Assembly: GCA_003996215.1 (NCBI GenBank)
Contig: QJPP01001815.1
Span: forward strand, 124,001-188,000
DNA: 64,000 nucleotides
Direction: 5' to 3'
Source of the DNA: Jaltomata sinuosa
Lineage: Eukaryota > Streptophyta > Magnoliopsida > Solanales > Solanaceae
Shown here: positions 36,238-47,679 of the stretch, one piece after another
Numbering within the stretch: the first letter of the stretch is position 1
Layout: each line of letters begins with the position of its first letter
The notes under the pieces: model-generated
What the model saw: the letters and a program-made list of their open reading frames with translations, nothing else
Database searches by the model: none
Told to the model about the DNA's origin: nothing
Program-made: the position numbers and the translations under genes

Positions 36238-37974
36238 TATTTGACTATAGACAATTGAACAAGATAACAATCAAGAATATATATCCACTGCCTAGGATTG
36301 ATGATTTATTTGACCAGCTGGAGGGTGCTAATTTATTTTCAAAAATTGATTTGAGGTCTGGGTATTACCAACTGTGGGTAAGAGATCAAGATGTTCCAAA
36401 AACTGCCTATAGAACTCGGTATGGTCATTATGAATTTTTAGTGGTGCCATTCGGGTTAACAAATGCCCCTACAATGTTCATGGATCTAATGAATCGAGTA
36501 TTTAAGCCTTATCTTGATCAATTTGTGATTGTTTTTTATAGATGATATTTTAATATATTCCTAGAATAGCAAAGATCATGATAAACACCTCCGCATTGTT
36601 TTATAAATTTTGAGAGAGAAAGAGCTTTATGCTAAGCTTTCTAAATGTGAATTTTTTCTTAGTGAAGTGGATTTTCTTGGACATGTTGTGTCAGCTGAAG
36701 GTGGATCCTAGTACAATTAAAGCTATTGTAAAATTGAAACCACCCAAAAGTCTAACAGAGATACAAAGTTTCTTAGGCTTAGTGGGATACTATAGAAGGT
36801 TTGTGAAAGGCTTCTCCATTATAGACTCTCTTTTGACTAAAATTTTGAAGAAGGAAGTCAAGTTTACTTGGGATGAAAAATGTCAAGAGAGATTTAAAAC
36901 TCTTAAATACTTGTTGACACAAGCTCCTACACTTACTCAACCACCAAATAAAGGAAAAAGTATGTGATATATAGTGATGCTTCTCATCGTGGTCTCAGCT
37001 GTGTTCTGATGTAAAAAGGAAAAGTTATTTCTTATGCCTCTCAAAAATTGAAACCATATGAATTGAATTATCCTACTCATGATCTTCAACTTGTTTTTAT
37101 TGTGTTTGCTTTAAAAATGTGGAGGCATTACTTGTAAGGAGAAAAGTGCGATATATTTACTGATCATAAAAGCTTGAAGTGCTTAGATACACAAAAAGAG
37201 ATGAATTTGAGATAGCGGAGATGGCTTGAGCTTATCAAAGATTATGATTGCAAAATTGACTATCATCCGAGTAGAGCCAATGTGGTTGCATATGCCTTAA
37301 GTCGTAAATCCCTCGCAAGTTTATCTTTGAGTTCCTTGCCCTTGCTTCTTGAGTTAAGATCCATGAATGCTTGTCTTGCACTCAATTTTGATAGTTTTGA
37401 TTGTTACTAATTTGAAACTCAAGCCAATATTACTTGAACAGGTGAAAGAAGCACAAAAATTAGATGAGAAGCTTGCAAAATTGACCAAAGAAGTTCAAAT
37501 TGGGGAGAAACTTGATTTTACATTAAGAAAGGACGGTGTCCTATTTTATCAGAATAAGTTATGAGTCCCTAATAATGAAAATTTGAGAAGAAAAATTTTG
37601 AGCGAAGCATATACTTCACCTTATAAAATGCATTCTAGAGGCACAAAAGTGTACCAAACCATCAAAGAACACTATTGGTGGAATAGTATAAAGAAAGGCA
37701 TTATAGAGTTTATTTCAAAATGTTTGGTTTGTCAATAAATAAAGGCTGAACATCAAGTCCCAACTGGTTTACTACAACCCTTGTCGATACCATAATGGAA
37801 ATGGGAGAGAATAACCATGAACTTTGTTTTTGGACTTTCTCGCACTCAAATAAATCATGACGCAATTTGGGTTATAGTGGATAGGCTAACAAAGAGTGCT
37901 TATTTCTTGGCAATTGAGTGAATTACTCACTTGAACGTTTAGCAAAATTATAGTCAATGAGATTGTGAGACTAC
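36238..37974 (+). pseudogene. pol: Pol remnant: RT, RNase H and integrase of a third Ty3/gypsy element
   Basis: The fragment opens inside RT at FDYRQLNKITIKN and runs through KIDLRSGYYQL and PFGLTNAP. An extra T in a T-run near 36530 shifts the frame just before the YxDD-equivalent FIDDIL. RNase H pieces follow (SDASHRGL near 36975, DHKSLKCL, YHPSRANVVA), then the integrase HHCC region (SEAYTSPYKMHSRG...CLVCQ, about 37605-37740) and the first catalytic motif, reading MNFVFGL, with Asn for Asp. Many stops are present. M1 cuts it at the left and X at the right. Its integrase zinc region differs from T and M2, so it is a separate lineage. Confidence 0.85.
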
Positions 37975-39040
37975 TGATAAGTTGGTAATCTTCCAACTTA
38001 TTGAGCCTTTATTCATGAATTATTGCCATTTTTTGATAAGAATTAGAGGTACTTATTGCCTTTATTATCATAAATACAAGTACTCTTAGTCAAATGAAGA
38101 AAGAAAAGGATTTGAACTCAAAAGAGCTTAAAATAGAGTTAAAGTACAAAGATTATTGGAAGGGAAAGACTCTGCTAAGAAGGGAAAAGTGTCATGCCAG
38201 CAACAAGAGGACACCTGTATTTCACAGGCGCCTACACATATGGAAGCTTAGACACTGTTTAAGCAGTCATCTACATGTGAGCCGCAAAATACCAAGGGAG
38301 ATTGCCCCTTCTGTCGCACCCGATGTCACATTCTATGTGGACAACACTGCCCGGGGATCTGGGCACCTGCCGCAGGTGCCAAGGGGCAACCGTATGTTCC
38401 TTCGCCCTTCACTTTGCACATGCCCCAAAGGGTAATTTTATCCAATTTTGTATGACGCATTTGGGAAGGTTCTAAAACCCTTTTTGGGATCTGTACCTAT
38501 CATTCAACAGTTTTTACTTTCCTAAAGAAGAAAGTTGATAGAGTACACTTTCTCTCTTCTTCTTCTTCTCTACTAGAAACACCATTGTAAATAATTTTGA
38601 CCCTAGAATTTGAGCTTAGCTTGCATAATGAATAGAATTTTGGAAAACCCATTTGGTATCTTCTCTTATTCCTTTGCTATGAGTAGCCAAATTCTATTTT
38701 AAGGGTGTGTGCATGATGGGTATCTGAAATTGGGAATGGGTGTTGATTATTTAAGCCCATAATTGATTATTGAGTATAGTTCTATTGAATTCTTTATATT
38801 TTAATTATAAAATTGATGGTTACAAATATTGATTTAGCTTACTAATTTTGTAATTGCTTGAAGGAGTTCAAAATTGGGTAAGAATTCAATAGTGGGGATT
38901 TGAGATTTCCACCACAAATTTAGACTAGAAATAGCTTGATTATAGGAAATACTCATCAAAAAGTCAAATCTAGAGATAATTTGACTTACTCAAGCATTAA
39001 TTGGTTGGTTTGATGTTAAACTATGGGGCTTGAACAAATA
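37975..39040 (+). repeat. X 5' LTR, first part
   Basis: It starts TGATAAGTTGGTAATC inside the integrase fragment; the preceding five bases ACTAC are the expected target duplication. It is interrupted by T and resumes at 58258, giving 1469 bp in total. It has GC-rich words such as CACCTGCCGCAGGTGCC at 38365-38381. It matches the Y LTR in inverse orientation. Confidence 0.9.
39036..39040. repeat. Target-site duplication of T, left copy (AAATA)
   Basis: AAATA precedes TGTCACACCCC at 39041 and recurs after GGGGTGTTACA at 58253-58257. Confidence 0.9.
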
Positions 39041-41650
39041 TGTCACACCCCAAACCATGGGAGGCATGACCGACACCCGGAGCCCCAAAAGGCCGAGGGT
39101 GTCAAAATAGAGTGTATCTCTAGTGAACCTGCTGGGGGTCTGAGACCAACAAGGTCTCTAAGAATAGCAATTTGAAACACTGAAAGCTCAATAGTAGGTA
39201 AGCAACTCAAGGCCGACAAGGCTATTATCATAGTAGATAGCTAATAACAAGGCCGACAAGGCCATACCCAACACTGATATACATATACACGTCTACAAGC
39301 CTCTAGGAGTAAGTAAAATATCTCATATCAAGGACAAGGACCTGGACTACCCATAAGTTGTACATACACAAAACCTGGTCAAAATATAAGCTAGACCTCT
39401 GACTCGTCAGCTCCAGGAAGAATGGAGCTTACCAAAATGGCTGAACTCTGCAACTCCTACTGAAGAGGTCTGTCTGGGTATCTTTCTGGACCTGCAGGCA
39501 TGAATGCAGTGCCCCCAGGAAATGGGGACGTCAGTACGACAATAATGTACTGGCATGTAAGGTAGAAACATAAAAGCAAGTCGCAAGTAGTAAATCTGAA
39601 CAAGATATAATATGAAACTTGTAAACTGTAATTGGTAAGACTCGTTAAGCTCTTTTCTCCTTTATTCTTTTTAGAACACAACATATGCATTAACTCACAC
39701 CGCACCTCACTCTTTATAAACCACGCAAAACCACAATAGCTCCTTGGCGCACCCTATATATAATAGCCTCAATATGGCAGTAGCGCCTCGGCGCACACTA
39801 TGTATATAATGGCCTCAATATGGCAGTAGCACCTCGATGCACACTATGTATATAATGGCCTCAATATGGAAGTAGCACCTCGGTGCACACTATGTATATA
39901 ATAGCTTCAATATGGCAGTAGCACCTCGGTGCACACTAATACGCAAACCACGCATAATAAGTGTATTACTAGATTGACCTTCAAAGCTATTCTTGTTATT
40001 TATGAAGGTTCATTTAGATAACTTCTTTAGCCTTGGCTTACTAGGTGTTGGACTCAACATACCAAACACATATAAATGGGGATTTGACTTGCTAACTTTC
40101 CTTTTATACTTTTTAAAGCTTGATTAGGGATCACAATACAAAGAAGAAACTTGACAAAAGGATAACTTACGTTTCGTGCAAAAAGAATCAGATATTTATA
40201 AGAAGGCAACTTGAATCACCATAATGTATAACTTAGTTCCTTAAGACTTGTTGAGTTACCAAATCAGCTCTCTTAAAACAGAATACTCAAATTCCTTCTT
40301 TCGGAGATTTAGAGTTCTATTTCTAGATTCATGCCGATAAGGAATAAAGAAGCCTTAACATACCTCGTTCCTTCCAAAGATTGCGCTTAGCACAACTTGG
40401 AATTTCCTTTATTAAGTTAATATACAACACAAGGGTATAATGAAGCTAATATTAGCTCTTAAACCTGATGGAACTTTCCCAAAACAGTAGCTAAACATTT
40501 CCCGGGCAGATTTACGTATTTTGCATTAATTAAAAGTGTATCGTCACACCTTTCTCTCCTATACAATACACATAACACACACACCAACCTAGTGCCTCCA
40601 ATAATACAAAAAACATCAAACATCCCCTACACAACTCACCATGCCGAAATACAATAGCAACACATTGAACCCACGGCTTCCGATCGTCGTCCCGTGAGTT
40701 CTTAACTACAATTCAACAACAATTGTCCATCCGAACTTCAATCCAAAAATATGATTATGGGCAGAGTACTTACCATACTTGAAGGGGTGTTTTTATACTC
40801 TTTTTATTGATGCCTTGAAAAGCTTAAGTACCCCCTACACATACACCAACAAGAGAAGAAGAAATCTCTTAATCGTTACACAATTTCTATGTGTTAAATC
40901 TTAAGAAAGGGGCTGCCATAGTTCATGTCTTTCTTACCATAGGATATCCTAGATATATCTAGTAGATTAATACCAAGATAACAAGTTGTTTAACTCACCT
41001 TAAGCTTGAATGAATCTTGATCTTCTTAGAACCCTAAAGTGAGAGAGGGGCTACCAAAGGAAAGGAGATAAGAGAGAATTTTTTCCAGCTTTTTGTGATC
41101 AATATTGATCAACAAAAGGTCTGTACAAAGGGACCATTTTGGCCGACTTTTTTGAGTATATTTGGGACAAAATGGGTCAAGAAACTTGGGCCAAAATTAC
41201 CCTTTGCTTGGGCCTCAAAAGGGTTAAGTTTTGTGGCTGATTTTGGGCTTCTCTTGGGTCAAAATGTGGTCAATATTGGTGGCTACCTTTTGTAGTTGTT
41301 CGGGCCAGATTTGGTTGTGCTTTGATGGGCCAACTTTAAGCTTCATTTGGGCTACCATTAGGTCTAATAATCCATGATGTTTCTTCCCATAATCGGCCCT
41401 CGGAACTTGGTTCGTTAGCGTAGGTAGGTGATGCACCTACTTGTCACCTAAAAGCTTAGATAAGTCGAGCAAGCACCTCACTTGTTTTATCTCATTTTAA
41501 AAACCCTCATCCTTATACTTTAACTTAACACTTATATACATTTGACCATTTAAAATTCTAGGCCAAAGTACGCCTTCACAATCTCGAGCTCAAATACCTT
41601 CGTCGATATTTACTTAGTCACATAGGTTTTGAAAGGTACGGGGTGTTACA
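39041..41650 (-). repeat. T 3' LTR (2610 bp)
   Basis: Edges TGTCACACCCC and GGGGTGTTACA. The stretch 39423-41650 pairs with the other LTR at exactly the same length (2228 bp), about 96-97% identical by eye. On the minus strand, donor AAG|GTGAGT is at 40997-40998, hairpin CAGTAC/GTACTG at 39532-39552, and acceptor CCTGCAG with AG at 39492-39493. Confidence 0.93.
39732..39939 (-). repeat. About 52-bp tandem repeat with palindromic core, T 3' LTR
   Basis: Four to five units carry CAATATGGCAGTAGC followed by a GCACCTCGGTGC-type palindrome and CACTATGTATATAATGGCCT. The palindrome varies as GCGCCTCGGCGC and GCACCTCGGTGC. Confidence 0.88.
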
Positions 41651-41743
41651 TCCTTCCCCCCTTAGAATCATTCGTCCTCGAATGAAGGTAATGCATATAG
41701 AGCTCTAGTCCCTTAGGATTTTTTTTGAAATTTCGGCAGAGTT
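41651..41743 (-). other. T polypurine tract and pol 3' edge
   Basis: The minus strand reads CATTCGAGGACGAATGATTC, then CTAAGGGGGGAAGGA directly against the LTR start. The purine run is the plus-strand DNA primer site. Confidence 0.85.
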
Positions 41744-42387
41744 TCCTTTATAATTGGGACTATCCAAAAACCTGAAACTCAGCAAAAGTCCAGCACGATG
41801 CCTCACAGGGCGATACAACTATATACAATTAAATGTAATCATTTTCACATGTTCAAACCTGATCATATTTGCATAGTAGGAAGAGTGTCAAGAACATAAG
41901 AATATGACTTACCTCTATACTATCTTCAAGTCATAAATAACTGGGGATGCTTTTTCCTCATTTCTTCCTCGGATTCCCACGTCATTTCCTCGATACTATT
42001 ATTTCTCCACAACACCTTTACTGAGGCTACTTCTTTGGTTCTGAGCTTCCTAACTTGACGATCTAGGATAGAAATTGGTACTTCCTTATTTGATAAGTCT
42101 TCAAAAAATTTAACATCTTTGATAGGCATAATACGTGAAGGATCTCCTATGCACCTTCGTAGCATCGATACATGAAATACATAATGGATTGTCTCCAATT
42201 CTGTGGGTAAATTTAGCTTATATGCCACTTTTCCTACCCTCTAAATGATCCTGTATGGTCCAATATATCTTGGACTAAGCTTTCCCTTTTTACCAAATCG
42301 CATAACGCCTTTCATGGGCAAAACCTTTAGGAAAACCCAATCACTAATAATAAATTCCAAATCCCGATGTCGCACATCTGCATATGA
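41744..42387 (-). pseudogene. pol: Second copy of T integrase C-terminus and chromodomain (duplicated 644 bp)
   Basis: It is the same length as 50795-51438, with about 19 differences (97% by eye) and no net indel. It encodes the post-integrase region (VFHVSMLRRCIGDPSRIMP) and the chromodomain (VKVLWRNNSIEEMTWESEEE). In this copy the frame stays open where the other has a stop (NKEVPIS here, YK*VPIS there). It is joined on the left to the genuine T polypurine tract and on the right to the M2 LTR, with a shared CATATGA at the junction. A chromodomain would steer integration toward marked chromatin. Confidence 0.88.
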
Positions 42388-45300
42388 GTAATGGGCTACT
42401 ATCTAACAAATAAGCGGGAGAGTAGTTTAATAAGCAAAAGTAAGGGAACAAGATGAAGAAAATAGATAACAGGAATATATATATACATATGCGGAAACTA
42501 AACCAAACCCCAAGACCTGGTATCATAGTATAGAGCCATAACTACATATAAGGAGTACAAACAATCCAAAACAACGTATACAGATGCCTCCGAATGGTAA
42601 TAGAGTACATAAAGCAAAAGATAAACTAAATCTAAGCTCCGATCGCCAAGAGCTCACCCTCAGTCTGAAGTAGTCCCCAATAGATCTCCAAGCACGAATC
42701 ACAGCGATCTAACGACGATGGTCCACGCTAGGATCTGCACCAAACGATGCAGGGGGTAGGGTGAGCACCAAATGTGAAGCATAAGGTACCCAGTAGGTAT
42801 CATAGGCCGACTGGGCACATATAAGATAAAAGCGTAGTAACAGACAGAACAGAAGCAAGTAGTCACAGAAATCAACGAAAGGGTACACAGGAACTAGCCC
42901 AGAGGGAAGTCAACAAAACCACATGTGAGGCCAACAAGCAAAATATATACACCATAGGCACAGGTGAAAGTAAGAAACAATGCACCTGGGGTCCTTGCAA
43001 TAACAATGTATACATAATAGGTTTATGAAATGGACGGTATACCGGTAAACTCAAGTGTAAGAAGAAGAAAGAAAGAGTAATGATAGGAATGCTTAGAGAC
43101 ATGAATCAAGCCCAACTAATCATATCAATCTCAAATCCAGCAACTAATAGTCTAGCACTAACCAATTTCATAATTAACCGTAACAGGGAACAATTCTACA
43201 AGTAAATAGCAAGAGTCTACCTACAGTCCCTCGGCCGCCCATATAACCGAGGAACACAAACAAGTGAAAACAAACCCTCCGGCATCCCATACTACCGGAG
43301 CGTACAATCAACAAACAACAAACAATGGTGGAACCTCAAACAATTAATGATATGATGCATGAAGATCTCAAGTGAAATGGTATCTCTGTATGTACCTCCT
43401 CCGGTGCCGATCCGGCCCAGCAAGTAGGTTTCATGGAAGGACACTGCCCGTATACCTCTACTCCATCGTATACCCTTCCTCCGGCACACGCAGCCTGCAG
43501 CCCCAGGCCCGGATGGCAAAGTCCATGGAGGTCCCTGACCCCATACTAAACTCAACATCAAAACATGTCGTCCGGAAGCAAGTCCGGGTTCAAGATAGAG
43601 ACCCAGTCTCTAATATGCATGCCCAGACCCTGTCCAGGACTAAAGTAGTAGGAAAATATCTCAAAAATCCCTCCAAGGGTGCCCGGGCATAATCGGGTCT
43701 AAACAGTAGAAAGTCATCTCGGGTGCTCGGTCTGACCGAGGCTAAAATTATCTCAGGTAGCAAGAAAACTCAACTAGCACCCCGGCCATGCCGAGTCTAG
43801 CGTTAATCGTAATATAAATCATAATTTTACCTTCTTTTACCCAAGAATATTCAAAAGTTAAATCAAACCATTTCCAATTCATTTTCATCAAAAAGGGGCC
43901 CCCGGGGCCATGCAAGGTTTAGAAAATTGTGTTAGTAGGCCCGAAGCCCAAACCATAATAAAACATGGATAAAACCCCTTTATATGCATGGAAATGGTAT
44001 GATCACACACAATAGCTGCCCAGCAGCTCACAATCAACCTATCGACCCTTCACAGGCCCACAGATACTCAGCAAGCATAACTAGCCTAGAAGGATAATTC
44101 TATGCCCGAAACTCGCGGACATTCCCAAAATCCCACCTTCTATGTTCCAGAGTCAACAAGGTCTCACAGGACCACAAGGGTAAATAAAATATATCGGCAA
44201 GTACTACAAACAACGGAGGAACAAAGGTAGGCGGACATGAATAAAGCGGTAGAGGTCTTTGGTACCAACCTAATAATCCAACCCAAGGATGCCAGCTATT
44301 ACAATTTTATCCTATATATGCGGAGTCTAGGGAAAATAAACCGTAACCTACCTGTCGTCCAATGACAAGCTGCTAGAACGACGATGTCCAAGCTCGAACC
44401 ACTCCGAGAAAATCCAAAACTAAATCAGAATCGGATTTGGGCTTGAATAACTTGATGTAGATAATTGATTTCTTACAGTGATTTAAAAGAAACGCCAACC
44501 AGCCATTGAATCCCCTCCTTACCATAACATATCTATACATGTAACATCTATATAATTCACGTGTTAGTGAAGAATAACCAAAGGAAAAAGATTGAGTATA
44601 ACACGTATATAAAGATCAAACTTAGAGAAATAGTGGCCATTATGCATATATATATATATATATATATATTTATATTACTAATAGATAACAGCTAATGGTA
44701 CCATTCATTACTAACAGCTTGGTGTCCTATTCCTCCCCTTTCACGTGGAAGTGGAGGTGTCACCAACCGCTTTCACTTATTCCATTATGCATGCATTCGG
44801 GTATTGCATAAATTCGTGGTATAATAAATATAACTTTTTGAATATATCATAATTCATAGAAAATTATTTCAAATAAAACCTACTATATTATAATAATAAT
44901 TTTTAGCATAACTAAATTTACTATCTCCGTTAACATATTACAATGTATACAAACCTTATAAAATAAGTACATACACAATTATATCATGGTAAAAGTATTT
45001 TTCATAGACCTTTAAAATACTTTAAAAAAAAGTAATAAAAAATATAACTTTAAAATAAAATATTTTCAAATATACGCGCGATGCTAATAAAATTCTTAAA
45101 TTTAGGTTCGCAATTCACCATCGCACGATTTTGATACTCAAGAACTCTCTTGGAACCCTCCCTTATGTTTTCTCACTGTTTCAGAACTGAAATGGTATTT
45201 TAAAACGTGAAGTTAGGCTTTAAATTGATTTTGACCCGACCCGGTTCGCGACCCGGTTTCTGCCAGACAGTCCGCGGTAAAACAGTCATAACTTTTTACT

Positions 45301-45625
45301 CCGAGATCAGTTGGACGTGAGGTTTTATGCGTTGGAAACTAGACTCATAAACCTTCAATTTGGTATTTTGGGGGACTTCTAAATCTTTATATATTGAGAG
45401 AAAAGCTCTGAGACATTTTACCCAAAGTTCAGAAAATTTATTAAAGAAACTTACGATAACTTTTGCCGACTTGATTGACTTCAAAACTTATCATACGACC
45501 AAACAAATGGCCCCGGCACTGAACTACCGGTCCTGACAAGCCTTAAATAACTTGGGGCCGCTACAAACAAGCTCTAACGGTATAAGGAAAACATATACGT
45601 GGAAATAACCGGAAGGGTCATTACA
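42388..45625 (-). repeat. M2 3' LTR (3238 bp), terminal ~80 bp missing
   Basis: The right edge GGGTCATTACA matches M1. The left edge AGTAATGGGCTACT corresponds to M1 32510, so 32429-32509 has no counterpart. On the minus strand, donor CAG|GTAGGT is at 44350-44351, stem arms GGGTAC/GTGCTC lie at 42763-42791, and acceptor GTTTGGTGCAG has AG at 42735-42736. Confidence 0.88.
44440..45150 (-). repeat. AT-rich module shared with LTR L2; includes a TA microsatellite
   Basis: Blocks such as TAATAAATATAACTTT and ATCTCCGTTAA and the run to ACGCGCGATGCTAATAAAATTC align with 8440-8960. M1 and M3 lack this block. A (TA)n run lies at about 44648-44672. Confidence 0.7.
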
Positions 45626-45635
45626 TCATCCACTA

Positions 45636-46488
45636 CTAAAAAGGACTTTCGTCCTCAAAAGTCAAGGTCAAGGGGGTACCTGAAGGCTCAAACAACTTCA
45701 GATACTGAGCCCGCATATCTCTCTCGGTCTCCCAGGTAGCCTCCTCAACTGGACGGTGCCTCCACTGAACCTTAACAACCGGGATCTCTCGAGACCTCAA
45801 TCTCCTGACATCTCTGGCCAAAATAGCTGCCGGCTCCTCAACAAAGGCTAAACCCTCACCCAACTGACCTGAATCCCACTGCAAACACATGAGACTCATC
45901 TGGGACATACCGACGCAACATCGAAACATGAAATACAGGATGTATAGCTAAAAATATCGGAGGCAAGGTTAGCTGATAGGCAACGCTACCAACCCTCTGC
46001 AGAATCTCAAACGGCCCAATGTACCTGGGGCTAAGCTTGCCCCGCCTACCAAATCTCATCACGCCCTTCATGGGTGATACACGGAGAAACACCAAGTCAC
46101 CGACACTAAACTCCAAGGCACGAAGCCTACGATCAGCATAACTCTTCTGCCTGCTCTGAGCTGCCCGAAGTCTGTCCTGGATTGCTCGAACCTGATCTAA
46201 GGAATCTCGAAGCAAATATGTGCTCTGTGGCCTAGAACAAAAACCATCAAACCAACCTACTGGTGATCTGCAACGCCTACCATACAAAGCCTCAAAAGGT
46301 GCCATACCGATACTCGAATAGAAGCCGTTATTATAAGCAAACTCTGCCAAGGGAACAAACGGATCCCAAGAACCTCCAAAGTCAAGAACACAGGCCCGAA
46401 GCATGTCCTCCAGAATCTGAATGGTCCTCTCGGATTGGCCATCTGTCTGAGGGTGGAAGGCGGTACTAAGGTGAACCTCTGTACCCAA
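45636..46488 (-). pseudogene. pol: M2 integrase C-terminal half and chromodomain
   Basis: The frame at 45856-46488 carries the third catalytic region (QTDGQSERTIQILED, Glu near 46430), then AEFAYNNGFYSSI and KLSPRYIGPFEIL, ending in the HPVFHVSMLRRY block. A frameshift near 45900 leads to 45636-45929 with the chromodomain (VKVQWRHRPVEEATWE) and C-terminal FEDESPF with TAG at 45636. Integrase inserts element DNA; the chromodomain targets it. It is separated from the first half by a TGA at 46507 where Trp is expected. Confidence 0.88.
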
Positions 46489-46506
46489 ATATCGCTGAAT
46501 AGCCCT

Positions 46507-47679
46507 TCAGAACTGAGATGTGAACTGAGTGCCGCGGTCTGAAATAATAGAAGCTGGTACCCCATGCAATCGAACAATCTCACGAAGGTAGATCTGAGCT
46601 AACCTCTCTACACCATAAGAAGTCTGAACCGACAAGAAATGTGCTGACTTAGTTAGCCTATCAACAATCACCCATATGGAATCCAACCCATGAGAAGTAC
46701 GAGGCAAACCAACAACGAAGTCCATAGTAATCCCTTCCCACTTCCACTCAGGAATGGGAAGTCGCTGCATCAAACCACCAGGTCTCATGTGCTCGAACTT
46801 AACCTGCTGACAGTTCAAGCACCGAGATATGAACTCCGCTAAATCCCGCTTCATACCACTCCACCAGTAAAGCTGTCTCAAGTCCCTATACATCTTTGCT
46901 GTGCCAGGGTGAATGGAGTATCTAGTACAATGTGCCTCATGAAGTATCAACTGATTCAAATCACTAATCCCCGGAACACAAAGACGACTATCAAACCTTA
47001 GAACCCCATCTGAATCTAGAGTAGCCCGACTGGTCTCACCCTGAACAACCCGATCATGAAGGTCACACAACTGCTGATCCTCAAACTGACGACTCTGAAT
47101 CTGATCAATCAAAGTAGAACGAACCTCAACACTGGCGAGAACTCTGCTAGGATCTGATAAGTCAAGCCTAACCAAACGGTTAGCCAAGGACTGGATGTCC
47201 AAGGCCAACGATCGCTCTGAAACTGAGAGAGAAGCTAGGCTACCCATACTCACTGCCTTCTGACTCAAGGCATCCGCTACCACGTTTGCCTTGCCCGGAT
47301 GATACAGGATAGTGAAGTCATAGTCTTTCAGTAACTCGACCCATTTCCTCTGTCTTGAGTTCAACTCTCGCTGACTTGTGATATACTGAAGACTACGGTG
47401 ATCGGTGAAGATCTCACAGTGAACTCCATATAGGTAATGCCTCCAGATCTTGAGCGCAAAAACTACTGCTGCCAACTCTAAGTCATGAGTGGGGTAGTTG
47501 CGCTCGTGAACCTTCAGCTGCCTCGACGCATATGCTATTACTCGACCCTGCTGCATCAACACACAACCAAGACCAACCCTAGAAGCATCACAGTACACGG
47601 AGAAGCTCTGACCCTCAACCGACAAGGCCAAAACTGGAGCTGAAGTCAATAAGGTCTTAAGCCTCTGGAAGCTATCCAC
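46507..47679 (-). pseudogene. pol: M2 RNase H and integrase N-terminal half
   Basis: An open stretch of 390 codons. RNase H begins with YCDASRVGLG (Asp about 47589) and continues with DLELAAVVFAL and FTDHRSLQY to HPGKANVVADALS. The integrase HHCC zinc region is at about 46820-46950 (HEAHCTRYSIHPGT...CLNCQQ). Two catalytic Asp are present, in MDFVVGLP (about 46715) and ISDRGTQF (about 46534). The motifs look intact, so damage here is limited to the terminal TGA. Confidence 0.9.

Noticed and set aside
39041..39423. Alternative T LTR boundary at 39423, making both LTRs 2228 bp
   Set aside because: The bases before 39423 (AAGAA) do not match AAATA after 58252, whereas those before 39041 do. TGTCACACCCC is also the standard inverted terminus.
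39732..39939. CRISPR-like regularly spaced repeats
   Set aside because: Units are contiguous tandem copies without unique spacers, in a plant LTR, with no cas genes.
46263..46469. Plus-strand ORFs lying over the M2 and T coding regions
   Set aside because: They are antisense to clear integrase, gag and RT motifs and show no domain of their own.
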